From Paulinella micropora (Eukaryota > Cercozoa > Imbricatea > Euglyphida > Paulinellidae): a DNA stretch of 64,000 nucleotides. The notes below the pieces were generated by a model. That model saw only the letters and a list, made by a program, of their open reading frames with translations. It had not been told where the DNA came from and ran no database searches. The position numbers and the translations under genes are program-made. Positions 1-10,600 of this stretch are shown here, piece by piece. Within the stretch, counting starts at the first letter, position 1. Each line of letters opens with the position of its first letter. The DNA is taken from the NCBI GenBank assembly GCA_019918135.1, contig WBZZ01000852.1:149777-213776 (forward strand). Direction: 5' to 3'.

Positions 1-376
1 TTGCTTGCTTGCTAGCCCTTTCTTTTCTTCTTCTCTCCCCGCTGCGCTCTCGACTGTTTAAGCTCCCCTCTCTCCCCCAGGCGCGGAAAAGCTCCGGTGC
101 AGTGTGTTTAGCCAGAGAGGTTCGGAGGGGGGGGGGGAGAAGAAGGGGAAGTAAGTCTTTCGGCGAGGGGAGGAGAAGGGGAGGGGGCCAGCTCCTCCTC
201 TCCTCTCTCTCTCCCTGCAGCATCTTCGCCGCGTTCGGGAGGGAGGGGGGAGCTCTCGCGGCACTCTGGCCCCGCTGACTTCCCTTTTCGCGACCATCCC
301 GGGGGGGGGGGGGGCGAGCAGGAGGGGGGGGGTCTACCCCCTCTGGGCGGACGCGGGGGGGGGGGGGGGAGGGAAG
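1..376. other. G-rich non-coding leader of the GC-rich block
   Basis: No gene can be supported here. The stretch begins with TTGC tetranucleotides and holds several long guanine runs (about 124-137, 300-313, 322-331 and 355-370). Such G-tracts could form quadruplexes and are also prone to length errors in sequencing. A short open frame over 9-278 has no ATG start and I do not treat it as a gene. Confidence 0.5.
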
Positions 377-1229
377 CTACTGCCCCCCGCGGCCCATGAA
401 GGGGACGTAGGTAGGCCGGACAGGCCGGAGCCTGGCTGGGCTGCAGCGCCGCCCGCGCCAGTGAGTGTAGCCACCGCGTCCGCCGCCTGACTGGTAGCTC
501 GTGCGGCTACCGGGGGGCCGTTGTCGGTACGACCGCCTGCCCCTCCGTGCCCCGGGGGGGGCCACACGCCCCCGGGCCTGGGCCTCAGGCCCCGCCGCGC
601 GGCGGGGGGCGCAGCTCCCCCTGCCCGTGTGCTTCGACCACCGCGGGCGCCGGGCCCCGGACCAGCACCACGTGCGAACCGCCGGCGCCGCCCCGCGCCT
701 GTCGGGCGGGCGGTCGGGGGGGGCCGTGCACCCACAGCACCGGCTGGTACACAAAGACCAGGCGCTCGGCCGGCGCGTGGAGGGCGGCTGGCTTGGGCTG
801 CGACCGGTGCCCGCGCACCCGCTGCAAGGAGGTAGGGCTCAGCGCCGCGGCCGGGTCGTGCTGGCTCTGCGCCCACGCCTCGTCCTGTCCGCCGCCCCCC
901 AGGAGCGGCAGCGGCGGGTCCCACGACACCGAGCCCGCGCGCCGCCCCTCCGGCTCCTGTGAACAGCCAGACGCGGAGTCACGCGTGCTGGCGAAGCTGT
1001 CGTCGACTCCCCGGTCCAGCCAGCTCTGCACGCAGGCTAACGAGCACTCGTGGGCGGGCAGCATGGTCCAGTCCACCGAGGCCGAGAGCTCGCGCAGGCG
1101 CGCGGCCAGCTGCGGCGTGACCGGCGGTGGCACCTGCCGTGGGGTCACGGCCCCGTCCAACTCCGCCACGAGCCGCTGGTAGCAGTGTAGCCAGAAACAC
1201 TCCCCCGAGGGGTAGCGCGGTACCGCCAT
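377..1229 (-). pseudogene. Unrecognised GC-rich viral-type gene, frameshifted
   Basis: An ATG at 1229 opens a protein beginning MAVPRYPSGECFWLHCYQ. The frame is convincing to about position 720 and includes a hydrophobic stretch RLVFVYQPVLWVHGP. That frame closes at 585. Another minus frame carries on to a stop at 377 with a natural-looking end (PTYVPFMGRGGQ), so I infer at least one frameshift at the C/G runs near 607-612 or 714-720. I do not recognise a family. The gene is divergent from the leucine-rich gene at 1553, with a 320-bp GC-rich region between them that probably holds both promoters. The true end may be 585 instead of 377. Confidence 0.35.
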
Positions 1230-1370
1230 CGCCCGGCCGGGCCACGCCTCGCCCCTGGTAGGGAGGACGACGAGGGACTGGCACGGCCAGCACCGGGGAG
1301 AGCGTGGGTGCCCGTGGCGCCACGGGCGCGGCCGGGCGCGGGAGGGGGAAAGGCCAAGGCCAGGGGAGGG

Positions 1371-1423
1371 GGGAGGCGGCAGACGCCCCCGGAGGGAAGG
1401 GGGGAGGCGGCAGACGCCCCCGG
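1371..1423. repeat. 22-bp direct repeat in a divergent promoter region
   Basis: The sequence GGGAGGCGGCAGACGCCCCC plus GG occurs at 1371-1392 and again at 1402-1423, between the divergent starts at 1229 (minus) and 1553 (plus). The position suggests a regulatory or recombinational repeat, but no factor site is recognised. Confidence 0.5.
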
Positions 1424-1552
1424 CGGGCGGCGAGGCCGCGGCCCCTTCTGCCCTCCCCCCCCTGGCTTTCCTCCCTCCCCCCCGCGCTGGCTCTGGCCAG
1501 GGTCCTAAACACACTCCTGGACACGTGCGCCGGCCACGCGGCGCTGCCGAGG

Positions 1553-3895
1553 ATGGCTGCGCGCTCTGCCCCCGCCTGGGACAGTCTGGACTTTGGTGAC
1601 GAGTGGATCAAGACGCTGAGCGCTGTCGCTCGGAAAAAGGCTGTACCGGTCGCGGAGCTAGTGAAGGCTTTAGTCGACCGCTGGCAGCTCCGCCCGAAGC
1701 AGCGGGACGGCGACGCTTCTCTTTTTAGGCCGCTGCAGCTCAAGAGGGAGCCGTGGCAGACTGCTTTCCCCGGCGAGAGCGCGCGCTGGAGCGAGTTTCT
1801 GTCCGCCCTGGTGACCACGCCCGCCCTGCACAGCTTATGCTACTACATAGAAACTGTCGACCTTCGCCTGCCGCCCGCCGAAACAGCCAGGGTGACCGTA
1901 CCGCTACGACTGTTCTGGTCTGCCAGCAGAACCAAGGTTCTCCTGTTGCATCACGTGGAGCTTTCGTGGCCGGCCGAGGCAGACGACCCGCGCCTGTCGG
2001 TCGTAAGCTCTTGCTCTCAGACGTCATCTTCTGCGCGGTGGAAGAGCAGCAGCCACCCCGACCGGCCCTGCTGTGCCTAGACCTCGCGGGGCCAATCCAG
2101 ATAGAGAAGTGCGACCTCGGCCGGCTCGTGCTGTGCCCCCCCCCGCCGTCCGGCGCCAGACCGGACTTCCTGTGTCTCCGGGACTGTCCACAGCTGGAGT
2201 CAGTCGAGTTGGAGGTTGGCCTGCAGGAGCTGTTCGAGTGGGTAGAGGTGCGGGGGTGTCCGCGGCTAGCGACGCTGTCCTTGCCGCGCGCCCAGAAAAC
2301 GGACGTCTACCCCGGGCCGCTGCTCTGTCAGTTGGTCACCGGACCCTGCTGGCCCACCGGCGCGGCGCCCGAGGTCTGCACGTGTACGTTGTACGGGCTA
2401 AACTCGGCGTGGACCTCCATGGAAGGGCCCTGGCCCGACCGGCTGGTGCTGGCGGAAGCGCCCCCGCGCCGGCCGGGCGGTGACGACGACGAGACGCCCG
2501 CCGGGAGCCTACAGCCGTACTTGGAAGTGCAGGGGTACGGCTGCCTCGAGTTGCGAGGGCCCTGTCGGGGGCTCCAGCCCGCTTGGTCCGCGGCAGGCCT
2601 GCCGGCCTGGTTCTCTCGCGACCTGCGGCAGCCGACAGACTGCCAGGCTTGGCTGAAACCGAGCACTCTGTCTGGTAACGTCGTCCTCACGCGGCCGCCG
2701 GCCCCGCCGGGCCGACCGGGCGACAGCCCGCTCCGGCCGGGCGACCAGGGGGTGCGGCCGTCCCGTGACCGGCAGGCACCGTCGTCCTCGCTCGCACCGG
2801 CTACTGCCGCCGCCGCCAACGTGTACCCCTGGTTGCTAGCCGCGGCGGAGTTTCCGCCGGGCTCGGTCAGGCGGCTGGGTTTCTGGTTGGAGCTGCAGCT
2901 CAGGCAGGGGCTGGTCTTGTCCGCTCAGGACCTAGAGGCCTGGGCAGGCCTGGGCCAAGTGTGGGACGGCGGCCGCGAGCCCCCGTCGTGGCCCGCCGTG
3001 CTTGGCGCGTGGACAAGTCTGTGTGGCCCAGGTACTGCGCCCTGGTGGCGCTGGCGCTCTTGTGCGGCTTGGGGGCAATTGCTGGCGGCCCGGCACGGGC
3101 GGGGCCGCGCACTCTCGTTGGGCCAGGCGGAGCTCCCCCTGGTAGCCCCCGGCCTGGTAGCCCGCCAGCTGGCGAAGGCCGTGCTCTCGTGCGCCGAGGA
3201 CCCAGACCTCTTGCGGACGGCCTGGGCCGAGCTCTTCTCGCAGCTGGCCGGCCGCGAGCCCTTGCAGAGCCTGTCCCCGGGCCTGCGGTTCCTGGGCACG
3301 GTGGCTACCCGCGCGGCCGGCTGGGCTAGGTCCCGGGCCGGCCAGCCGGCCGCCACCGCAGCCCCCGAGTTCCAGCACGCGGGCTGTTGCTTGCTCTCCG
3401 CGGCCTTCGGCCCCCACGCCGATGCCCTGCAACAGGCAGTGCGGGGGGAGGTCTTGCACCTCGTGGCGCAGTCTGGCCTGCGCGCAACTACTGCGCCAGG
3501 GGCTCCCGAGTTCCTCGATCTCTTGGCCATCCAGGCGGAAATCTGGACCAGCTTGGGCGGCCAGAGCCCGGGGTCAACCCGGCCCGGCCGGCCGGAGCCA
3601 CCCCCCCTCGAGCTAATTGTGGAGCAAGAGCTACCAACTCTCGAACCTACCACCGGCGACCGCCGCGGCCCTGCGTTGCGGTGGCCGACAGCTGCACCAC
3701 CTGACACAGGCCGACTTGACACAGCTAGTAGCAGAGAGACGGGACCGTGCACGTACCGAAATCCTGCGGTACTTGTTGGACTGGACGAACGGCCTGCGCA
3801 GCACATTAGCGCTGACTGGCCTGCAAGAAAAGCGGCTGGCCCCGCAGGAAGCAGCGTGGCTGGCCGCGCTGGGCCCACCGCGACAGGCTGCCTAG
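1553..3895 (+). pseudogene. Leucine-rich protein, paralogue 1 (two frameshifts)
   Basis: The ATG at 1553 starts a product beginning MAARSAPAWDSLDFGDEW. Three plus frames in succession are needed to reach the stop at 3895. Shifts lie near 1980-2010 and 3640-3680. The middle part has irregular leucine-rich strands with a repeated pattern of the type CPRLATLSLPRA and CPQLESVELEV, typical of an LRR solenoid. It aligns along its length with the next gene: RWSEFLSALVTTPALHSL here matches RWTEFLACLAACPGLQSL there, and LPAWFS matches LPAWFR. I infer a tandem duplication. LRR proteins mediate protein binding; no catalytic motif is visible. About 780 codons, longer than its neighbour because of a C-terminal alpha-helical extension. 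Function unknown; an F-box-free LRR adaptor is one option. Confidence 0.6.
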
Positions 3896-4125
3896 CCCCC
3901 CTCCGACGCCCCCCCCCCCCCCCCCCTCGTCACTGCCGTGACGAACGCTGCCCCCTCCCCGGCCCGTTCCCATCCCGCCCCCTCTCCTCTCCTTGCTGAC
4001 GGGGGGGCTCCTTGCCTTGGCCAGGTAACATGGATTGCGCCAGGGGGAGGACCGTCGGGGCTTGGTACTAGGTAAAAGCTCTTCCTGGGGACGAAGGAGA
4101 CAGAAGCTTGCACTCTGCCCCCGGT

Positions 4126-5772
4126 ATGTCCCAGCCGCCGTCCTTTCCGAGCTTGTGGAAGCAGGCACAGGCCAAGCTGTCCGGCCAGGACGACGACGAG
4201 AACATCCAAGTGTTTGTACAGGTGCTTTAAGAGCGTTGGCGAGAAGAAGCCCTGCAGCTAGCCATTGCCCGCCAGGGTTTCTCGCTCAGTCTGCTGCGTA
4301 CCGCGTCTGTGGCAGTCACCAAGCGCTGGACAGAGTTCCTGGCGTGCTTGGCTGCTTGTCCCGGCCTGCAAAGCCTGTGGCCTTACGTGACTACTATCGA
4401 GCTCGCTGCCAGCCAGCCGGGCAGGCTTCTCGTACCTCCGGAGCTCTGCTCTCGGGCTTACAGGGCAACCACCGTGCACCTAGAGAATGCCTCTTTCGGG
4501 ACAGGACAGTCTGCGTTGACCACCGCGATCAGCCTGGTGGTTGCCTCGGGTGCCAGTGTTCGCCTGCAGAACTGCGACGTGGAAGATCTGGTGGTCGTCT
4601 TGCGTGCCCCTGAGTGGTCCGACGGCCTGCACGAGCTCACGATCGGAAACTGCCATTGGCTCAGGACAGTTAGTACCCAGGTCAGGGGGCTTTGCAGACA
4701 CGTGTCGGTCATTGGTTGTCCGGCGCTGGAGCGCCTGGCGCTGCCGCGAGCGACGCTGACCACGGTCCAGCCAGGCTCGCGGCTCAGTGAACTGACCATC
4801 GACCCCGAAGAGAACCACAGCGTGCATAGCTCGCCCGTGACCTGTACCCTGGTGGGGGCGGGGCCGGCCAGGCTGACCGTGTCGGGGTCGTGGCTCGATG
4901 AGTTGTGCTGGGAGTGCCTGCCGGAGAACCACACCTGCGAGCTGTCCGTGGCGGGCTACCGACGGCTTCGGCTTAGCTTGGCGGCCGCGGCGGGAGGAGG
5001 CGGGGGATCGTCGGCTCCGGGGTCGGCCGGCGCCCCCACGCGCCAGGCCGCAGCGGACAGCCGGAGCGGTGTATCGCTAGACTGGCGGACAGAGGGTCTG
5101 CCCGCGTGGTTTCGCCTAGAGGTCGTGAAGCCCCCCTCGTTGCATGTCGAATTTGTTGGGCGTTTTCCCCGTGAGTGGATCTTGGTCCGGGAGGAGGCGC
5201 CGAGCGACCGGAAAACGCGGCTGGTTCCCCTCCCGTCCGTGGTGCCGGCGGACGCCAAACTGGAAGTGCCTCTCGCCGCCGCCTACTTCTGGTTGATCGC
5301 GGGGGCCCTGTTTCCGTCGGGCTCGCCGTGGCGGCTGGCCTTCCTGCTGGGCCTGCCCCTAGACTACGACCTGGTGGTGTCAGAGCAGGAGTTTGAGCGC
5401 TGCGTCCAGTGGCTGCGTGCAAGGATTACCGGCACGGCCTCGTGGCGTACCCTCTTACAGGCCTGCAGCCAGCACACCGTGAAATACAGTCTGTCGCGCC
5501 GTGCAGGCCCCTGCAGTGTGCGGCTGTGTCTCTTGCTGGTCCAGCACGGGAACCCAGACCTGGCACGGCTGTTACAACGCAGCCTTCCGTACCCACGCGG
5601 CCAGACACCGGCCCAGGTCATCGAGAACGTGACTACCGCTGTGCGCTCCTGTGTAGAGGACCCCGCGACGTTGCGCGCTGTCTGTACCTATCTGTGCCAG
5701 CAGCTGCGTGGCGGTGGTGCCGGTCCCGCCGTCCGTCCTGTAGCACTCCGCTCTCTTCCCTCTCTCGAGTAA
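4126..5772 (+). pseudogene. Leucine-rich protein, paralogue 2 (in-frame TAA)
   Basis: The ATG at 4126 (MSQPPSFPSLWKQAQAKL) is in frame with a long open frame ending at 5772, but a TAA at 4228-4230 interrupts codon 35. If translation instead began downstream, the first ATG-like start would lose the region shared with paralogue 1, so I prefer the interrupted full-length model. About 548 codons. LRR-like strands are visible (LHELTIGNCHWLRTV, CPALERLALPRATLTTV). A glycine-rich linker at about residue 290 is followed by a helical domain with VRSCVEDPATLRAV, matching VLSCAEDPDLLRTA in paralogue 1. The rest of the gene is intact. The stop may be a real nonsense mutation, a sequencing error or a readthrough site; I cannot separate these. 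Confidence 0.6.
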
Positions 5773-5806
5773 GCAGGGGGGTTCGGTTCCTTCTTGGCGA
5801 CGACGC

Positions 5807-5812
5807 TTTATT
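5807..5812 (-). terminator. Poly(A) signal of the F-box/LRR gene
   Basis: AATAAA on the minus strand, 30 bp beyond the minus-strand stop at 5842. It lies just past the end of the convergent plus-strand gene at 5772. Confidence 0.6.
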
Positions 5813-5841
5813 CGAGTACAGTGTTCCCGGCCTAAGTAGAA

Positions 5842-7167
5842 CTAGCGCGCTGGTCCGGCAGGCTGATGATTCGTCGTCCTCCCGTGAAGCACACAATCAG
5901 TCAATAAAGGCATTTCCCACTGGAAGCGAGGCAGCCCCTGCCGGAGCCGGAGTAAGCCGTCGACGCTTAGCCGTTTCGCGAACAGCCGCAGGTCTACCAG
6001 CCACGTCAGCCGGCTGAGTGACTCCACTACTTGGTCTCCGTCGCTCACCCCCAAGCTCAGCACCCGCAGGTGGGGCAGTTGTGCCAAGGTCGCTAGGCCG
6101 TGGGCCGTGAGCAGGGGGGACGCTGAACGAGGTGGCTTGCGGCACAGGTGGAGCTCCCGGAGGCTCTCCTGGAGGCTCTTGGCCTCCAACAGGGCTGCTA
6201 ACTTGGTGTCATCAAGCCTGACACCTGACAGGTCCAGGCGCCGGAGTCTGGGGCAGCACTTGGCTACCTCGCGTAGGTGGCCGGGTTCCAGTGATTGCCA
6301 CTCCCCCAAGCTCAGCTCCTCGAGGTTCTTGAGCGCCGACAGGTGGCGCAGCCCTTCGAGGCCAAGCAAGCGATGACAGCCTGTCAGATCCAACCGCCGC
6401 AGCTCCGACAGCTGCCGCAGGACCGGCCACAGCGTTGCATCTATATCCGAATTATGGGCTAGGGACAGCTCCTCGAGGGTCGCCGCTTGTTTCTCTACCA
6501 AAGAGGCCAGCCCCCCCCGTAGTTGAGCGTCTATTTCCGCTTGGTCAAAACCAGTGTAGACATTAGCATAGGCGCCGGTTATTGCCAGCCGCCGGAGCCC
6601 CTTTATGGGTCGGCTAAATAGTTCCAGGGCTACTCTTTCTGGCAGACCATGGCAGGTCAGCGCCTGCACCGGTGAGTGTAAGCTTCCCAGGCACCGCACA
6701 CCCTGCGTGGTCAGCTGTCTTCGGTGTGTTTCCTCTCTCCAGGGCGCCACACGTACGAACTTGCTTTGGAGACGAAGGGACAACGACTGTACCTTGTTGC
6801 ACAGTGAGTTCAGCTGGTGGACGATGTCCTCAGTCAGGTCTGACAGCTCCAGGTCTAGTTCTGTGATCTGAAAACACCACAGCTCAGGCGGCAACGAGAA
6901 CAGCTTGGTTTCGTCGACATGGACCCGCTGGATAGGCACGCCCGCTCGGCTCCAGACCGCCCCCCAGAGCTGCAGCAGCTTGGCCGGCAGCTCTTGGTCC
7001 AAGTCCAGTCCTGGACAAGAGTAGCGGGTCCAAAAGCCGGGGGTGGCTTGCAGATTTCGCTGTTCGCTCGTGGCGCACGCCAGAACCGCCAGGTCGGACA
7101 GCTTCAAGTAGCCCGTGACACGACTCCACACGTGGGCCCCCACGGTCGGGGGGAGAACGCCGTCCAT
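5842..7167 (-). CDS. F-box/leucine-rich repeat protein
   Basis: An intact 441-residue frame from the ATG at 7167. Residues ~1-50 (LPPTVGAHVWSRVTGYLKLS, then a later FW pair) fit an F-box: the usual L-P-x-x-V start, hydrophobic helix and terminal tryptophan. From about residue 190 there are roughly eight leucine-rich repeats, for example LRRLDLTGCHRLLG, LEELSLGEWQSLEPG and LRRLDLSGVRLDD. Proteins of this design act as substrate-binding subunits of SCF ubiquitin ligases, the F-box binding Skp1 and the LRRs binding the target. In a virus it would point to redirecting host protein degradation; that is inference. It is the only sizeable gene in the GC-rich block with no frameshift or internal stop. 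It converges on the gene at 4126-5772 with a 69-bp gap. Confidence 0.8.
   Translation of the reverse strand: MDGVLPPTVGAHVWSRVTGYLKLSDLAVLACATSEQRNLQATPGFWTRYSCPGLDLDQELPAKLLQLWGAVWSRAGVPIQRVHVDETKLFSLPPELWCFQITELDLELSDLTEDIVHQLNSLCNKVQSLSLRLQSKFVRVAPWREETHRRQLTTQGVRCLGSLHSPVQALTCHGLPERVALELFSRPIKGLRRLAITGAYANVYTGFDQAEIDAQLRGGLASLVEKQAATLEELSLAHNSDIDATLWPVLRQLSELRRLDLTGCHRLLGLEGLRHLSALKNLEELSLGEWQSLEPGHLREVAKCCPRLRRLDLSGVRLDDTKLAALLEAKSLQESLRELHLCRKPPRSASPLLTAHGLATLAQLPHLRVLSLGVSDGDQVVESLSRLTWLVDLRLFAKRLSVDGLLRLRQGLPRFQWEMPLLTDCVLHGRTTNHQPAGPAR
5903..5908 (+). terminator. Poly(A) signal of leucine-rich paralogue 2
   Basis: AATAAA on the plus strand, 131 bp after the stop at 5772 and inside the 3' coding end of the convergent F-box/LRR gene. 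The two transcripts would therefore overlap at their 3' ends. Confidence 0.55.
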
Positions 7168-7603
7168 GGGGCAGGCGACCGGCTAGCGGGGCCTGGCGGA
7201 AGAGGGCTAGTAGCTCACTTTAGGGCTGTGTCACCGCCGCGCACGCCAGAGCTGAGCCAGCCGGCCCGGGCGGAGCGGGGGAGGGCCGCCGGGGTGGGGG
7301 GAGGAAGGGGGGGGGCGGGGGGGTGCTAACCGCCCGTCGCACACGCACGGGCGGGCCCAGAGCGCAGGAAGAGGGTCGTCGTCCGGCCGGCACCGGCTGC
7401 CTGCCGGTAGGCTCGAGGGGGGGGGGGGGGGCAGCCCCACACCAGTCAACCCTGCTCGGTCTTGCTTGCTTGCTTGCTTTATTCAGACTGGCCGGTTCCG
7501 TACACACACACACACAATTCCACCCCCACCTCACCTGTCTACCCTGCCTAACCTCCTCACCCGGCGGCTTGCCGCCCGTGGTCCAGCGCGCTCCCGGCCG
7601 AAG
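7168..7603. other. Intergenic spacer with simple repeats
   Basis: No gene is seen. The spacer holds G-rich runs (7290-7325 and 7419-7431), a TTGC tetranucleotide tract (about 7461-7477) and a short CA tract (about 7502-7514). It contains the promoter side of the F-box/LRR gene and the 3' side of the giant glycoprotein gene. Confidence 0.5.
7478..7483 (-). terminator. Poly(A) signal of the HYR glycoprotein gene
   Basis: AATAAA on the minus strand, about 120 bp beyond the stop at 7604, at the end of the TTGC tract. Confidence 0.55.
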
Positions 7604-10600
7604 CTAGGGCAGCGTGACCCGCGTGTCGTGGCGGTCGCCCCCACTGACGAGGTCCTGCCAGGACGAGGACGTGTCTAGCAGGAGCCTGTCTTGCGGGGCC
7701 GGGCCCGGGAAGGCGTCGTGGTCGAACTCGCCCGGCAGCGACCGGTGGCGGTGGCTGAGCGTGCCTTCGTCGGCCTCGCTGTCGTCCCCGAGCGCTTCCT
7801 CGGCCCCTACGTCCGCCTCGTCGTGGTACGCACCGGGCAGCGGCCCCTCGTCCGCCACGTAACCTGCCCCCCGCCCGGCGCGCGGGAGTGGGCGCGCTTG
7901 GGGGCGGACTCGTCGAGCGGCAGCTGGGCGCGGCCCCAGCAGGCGCGGTGGTACAGCGTGCGGTGGACGCCCACGCAGCACCCCACGCACAGGCAGCACA
8001 GCAGCAGGGCGGCGCCGGCCAGCACCAGCACCCCGCGGCTCACGACGAAGCCGGCGAACTGGAACAGCGGCACGCGCAGCCACTCCTCCAGCTTCTGCAG
8101 GCCGCCCCGGCCGCCGCCACCGTCGGGCCGGGCCCCGGGCTCCGCGGGGCCGGCGGGGGCCGGCGGCGACCCCGGGCCGGCCACGATGTACAGCTCGAAG
8201 AACTCGGTCTGGCCCACGTCCGACAGCGCGTCCGCGTTCTGCAGCACGGAGCGCCGGCGGGGTGGGGCGGCGGGCGCCGCCTCCGGTTGCTGCATGCGCG
8301 CTAGCAGGGCCTGCGGGTCGTCCCACAGCCGGCGCTCCACGAGCTCGCGCGTCCACTGCCCGGGCTGGGCGCCCGGCCGGACCGGCTGCTGCAGGTGGCG
8401 GCGGCGGCGCCCGGCGCTGTGGGCGAGCTGGTACGCGACGGCGGCGCGGAACGAGACCTGGACGCCGATGGACGTCTCGTTGTAGTCGGGCACGCTCAGG
8501 TTGGCGCAGAAGGCCACGACGTTGCTGTGCGTCTGCGTCGTGTTGAGCACGTCCAGCTCGCTCACGGTGTAGCTCTGGTTGTTGAGCGTGAAGACCACCG
8601 AGCCCGCGCTGGGGTCGAGCGCCACGTCCTCCACCACCAGGCCCGAGTCCGACAGCACGTAGCCGATGAAGCACAGGCGCACCCGCCCCGTGGACTGGTT
8701 GGAAGCGGCGTAGAAGACCGTGGTGGCCACGATGTCGCCGCCCCGCACCTGCTGGTAGTCGGCGAGGCTCGCGAGCAGGGCGCGCGCGTACGACTCGTTC
8801 ACTGGCATGATGCCGCCGTTGAGGCTGTTGCTGGCCAGCTCCAGGGAGCAGAACTCCTGGGCCACGAACGACAGCTCCACCTCCTGCCACGCCCGCGTCG
8901 TGCAGCCGCCGTCGATGTCGCTCAGAGCCTGCGTCATGTGCGCGCAGTCCAGGTCGTGCGGCACGAGCAGCGTCGTCTGCACGGGGTCGCACGCGTCGAT
9001 GCTAAAGGTCGCGACGTAGCGCTGGAAGCAGCGGCCGCCGTACTGCGCCAGGCGCCCGGCCGGGTCGGCGCCGCAGTTCTGGTCCGCCGCCGCGCCCCGG
9101 GCCACGGCGGCCTGGCTGACGTTGCCGCTCAGCGTCAGGCCGTGGGAGCCGTTGTAGCTGCTGACGTACGGGAAGTTGGTGGCCAGCACGTAGTCGACGG
9201 TGCCCGTGAAGTGCGTCGTCGAGTTGCCGACGCGCGCCACCGTGTAGCTCAGCACCAGCGACGCCAGCCGCGGCGCGGCGTAGGCGGGCAGCACCTCGAA
9301 CGTGTACGTGCAGCGCTCCGGCTGCACGTTGGGGGCCAGCGCCTGGTCCGCCACCTGGAAGCTCACCGTGTGCACGCCGGGCGCGAAGGCCCAGCCCGCG
9401 TGGAACGCCTCGTCCGTGCCGTACGCGGTCTGCACTACGCCCGCGCCGGCCCGCGCCACCGTCACGTTGGTCGTCAGCGACGCCGGCCACACGTTGTCGA
9501 CGGCGAGCCCCGCCAGGCCCGTGTAGAAGCTGTTGGTCGGCAGCGTCGTCTGCGCCTGGCCCGGCTGCGGGATGCGCACCGTGCGGTCGTTCCAGCCGGG
9601 CTGCAGCGCGGGCGGGCAGTCCACGAAGCGCGGCGGCGTGTCGTCCACGGCGCGGAAGCTGAGGCTGCACGTGCGCACGTTGCCCGCCTCGTCACCGTCA
9701 GCGACCGCGGCAGCGTGGTGTCGGCGTCCACCGTGCCCGGGCTCACGACCGCCGAGCCGTTGCGGCCGCCGCCGTACGTGGCGCTCAGGTACAGGTCGTC
9801 GCCAAAGTGCAGGCCCACGTCCGCAAACGTGCAGCGGTCCGTGAAGTTGTCGAGCGCGTCGCACGTGCTCGTGTAGCGCACAAACTCGGACGCCGGGCAG
9901 TCGTAGAAGACGGGCGGCTGCTAGTCCTGCAGGTTGCAGAGGAAAGTAAACACCACCTCGTTGCCGCTCTCGTCGACGAAGCGGCCCGTGAAGGCGTTGG
10001 TGCCGAGCCGCAGCTCCTGCTGCTGCCAGTACGCGATCTCGGCCAGCCGGTACGCGAGCTGGTTGAGCTCGGCCGCCACCGTGGTGCGCTGGCCCCGGCC
10101 GGCCCAGTACGCCACGAGCCCCTGCGCCTCCTGGAAGACCAGGTCCGCCACCGTGGCCGGCGTCGCGGTCGCGTTCTGCGGCACCGTGGCGAGCCCCGCG
10201 CGGAACGCGTGCGTGTTGAAGGCAGCCGCGATCGCGGCCCAGTCCGCCGGCCTCAGCGTCTGGTTGTTGATGCTGGCGGACGCGAGCGCCACCTGGTCCC
10301 GCGCGTAGAAGGGCAGGTACGGCGGCTCGCCCGCGCTCGGCGGCACGAGCTGCGGCCACAGCACGTTCAGGTCCAGCCCGGGTAGTAATGGCGCGCGCGG
10401 TGCGAGATGTTGGTGTCGGCGTCGGCGGCGTAGCGCGACTGCAGCACGTTCAGGGTCGTGACGGGCCCGTCCAGCGCCGAGCTCTGGCCCTGCACCTGGT
10501 TGTAGTCCCAGGCCCCGGCCGTGTGCGTCGGGCCGTACAGGTACGGGTACAGGTCGTCCACGAGCCGGAACTCGCACGTGTCCAGCACCTGCTGGTTGCC

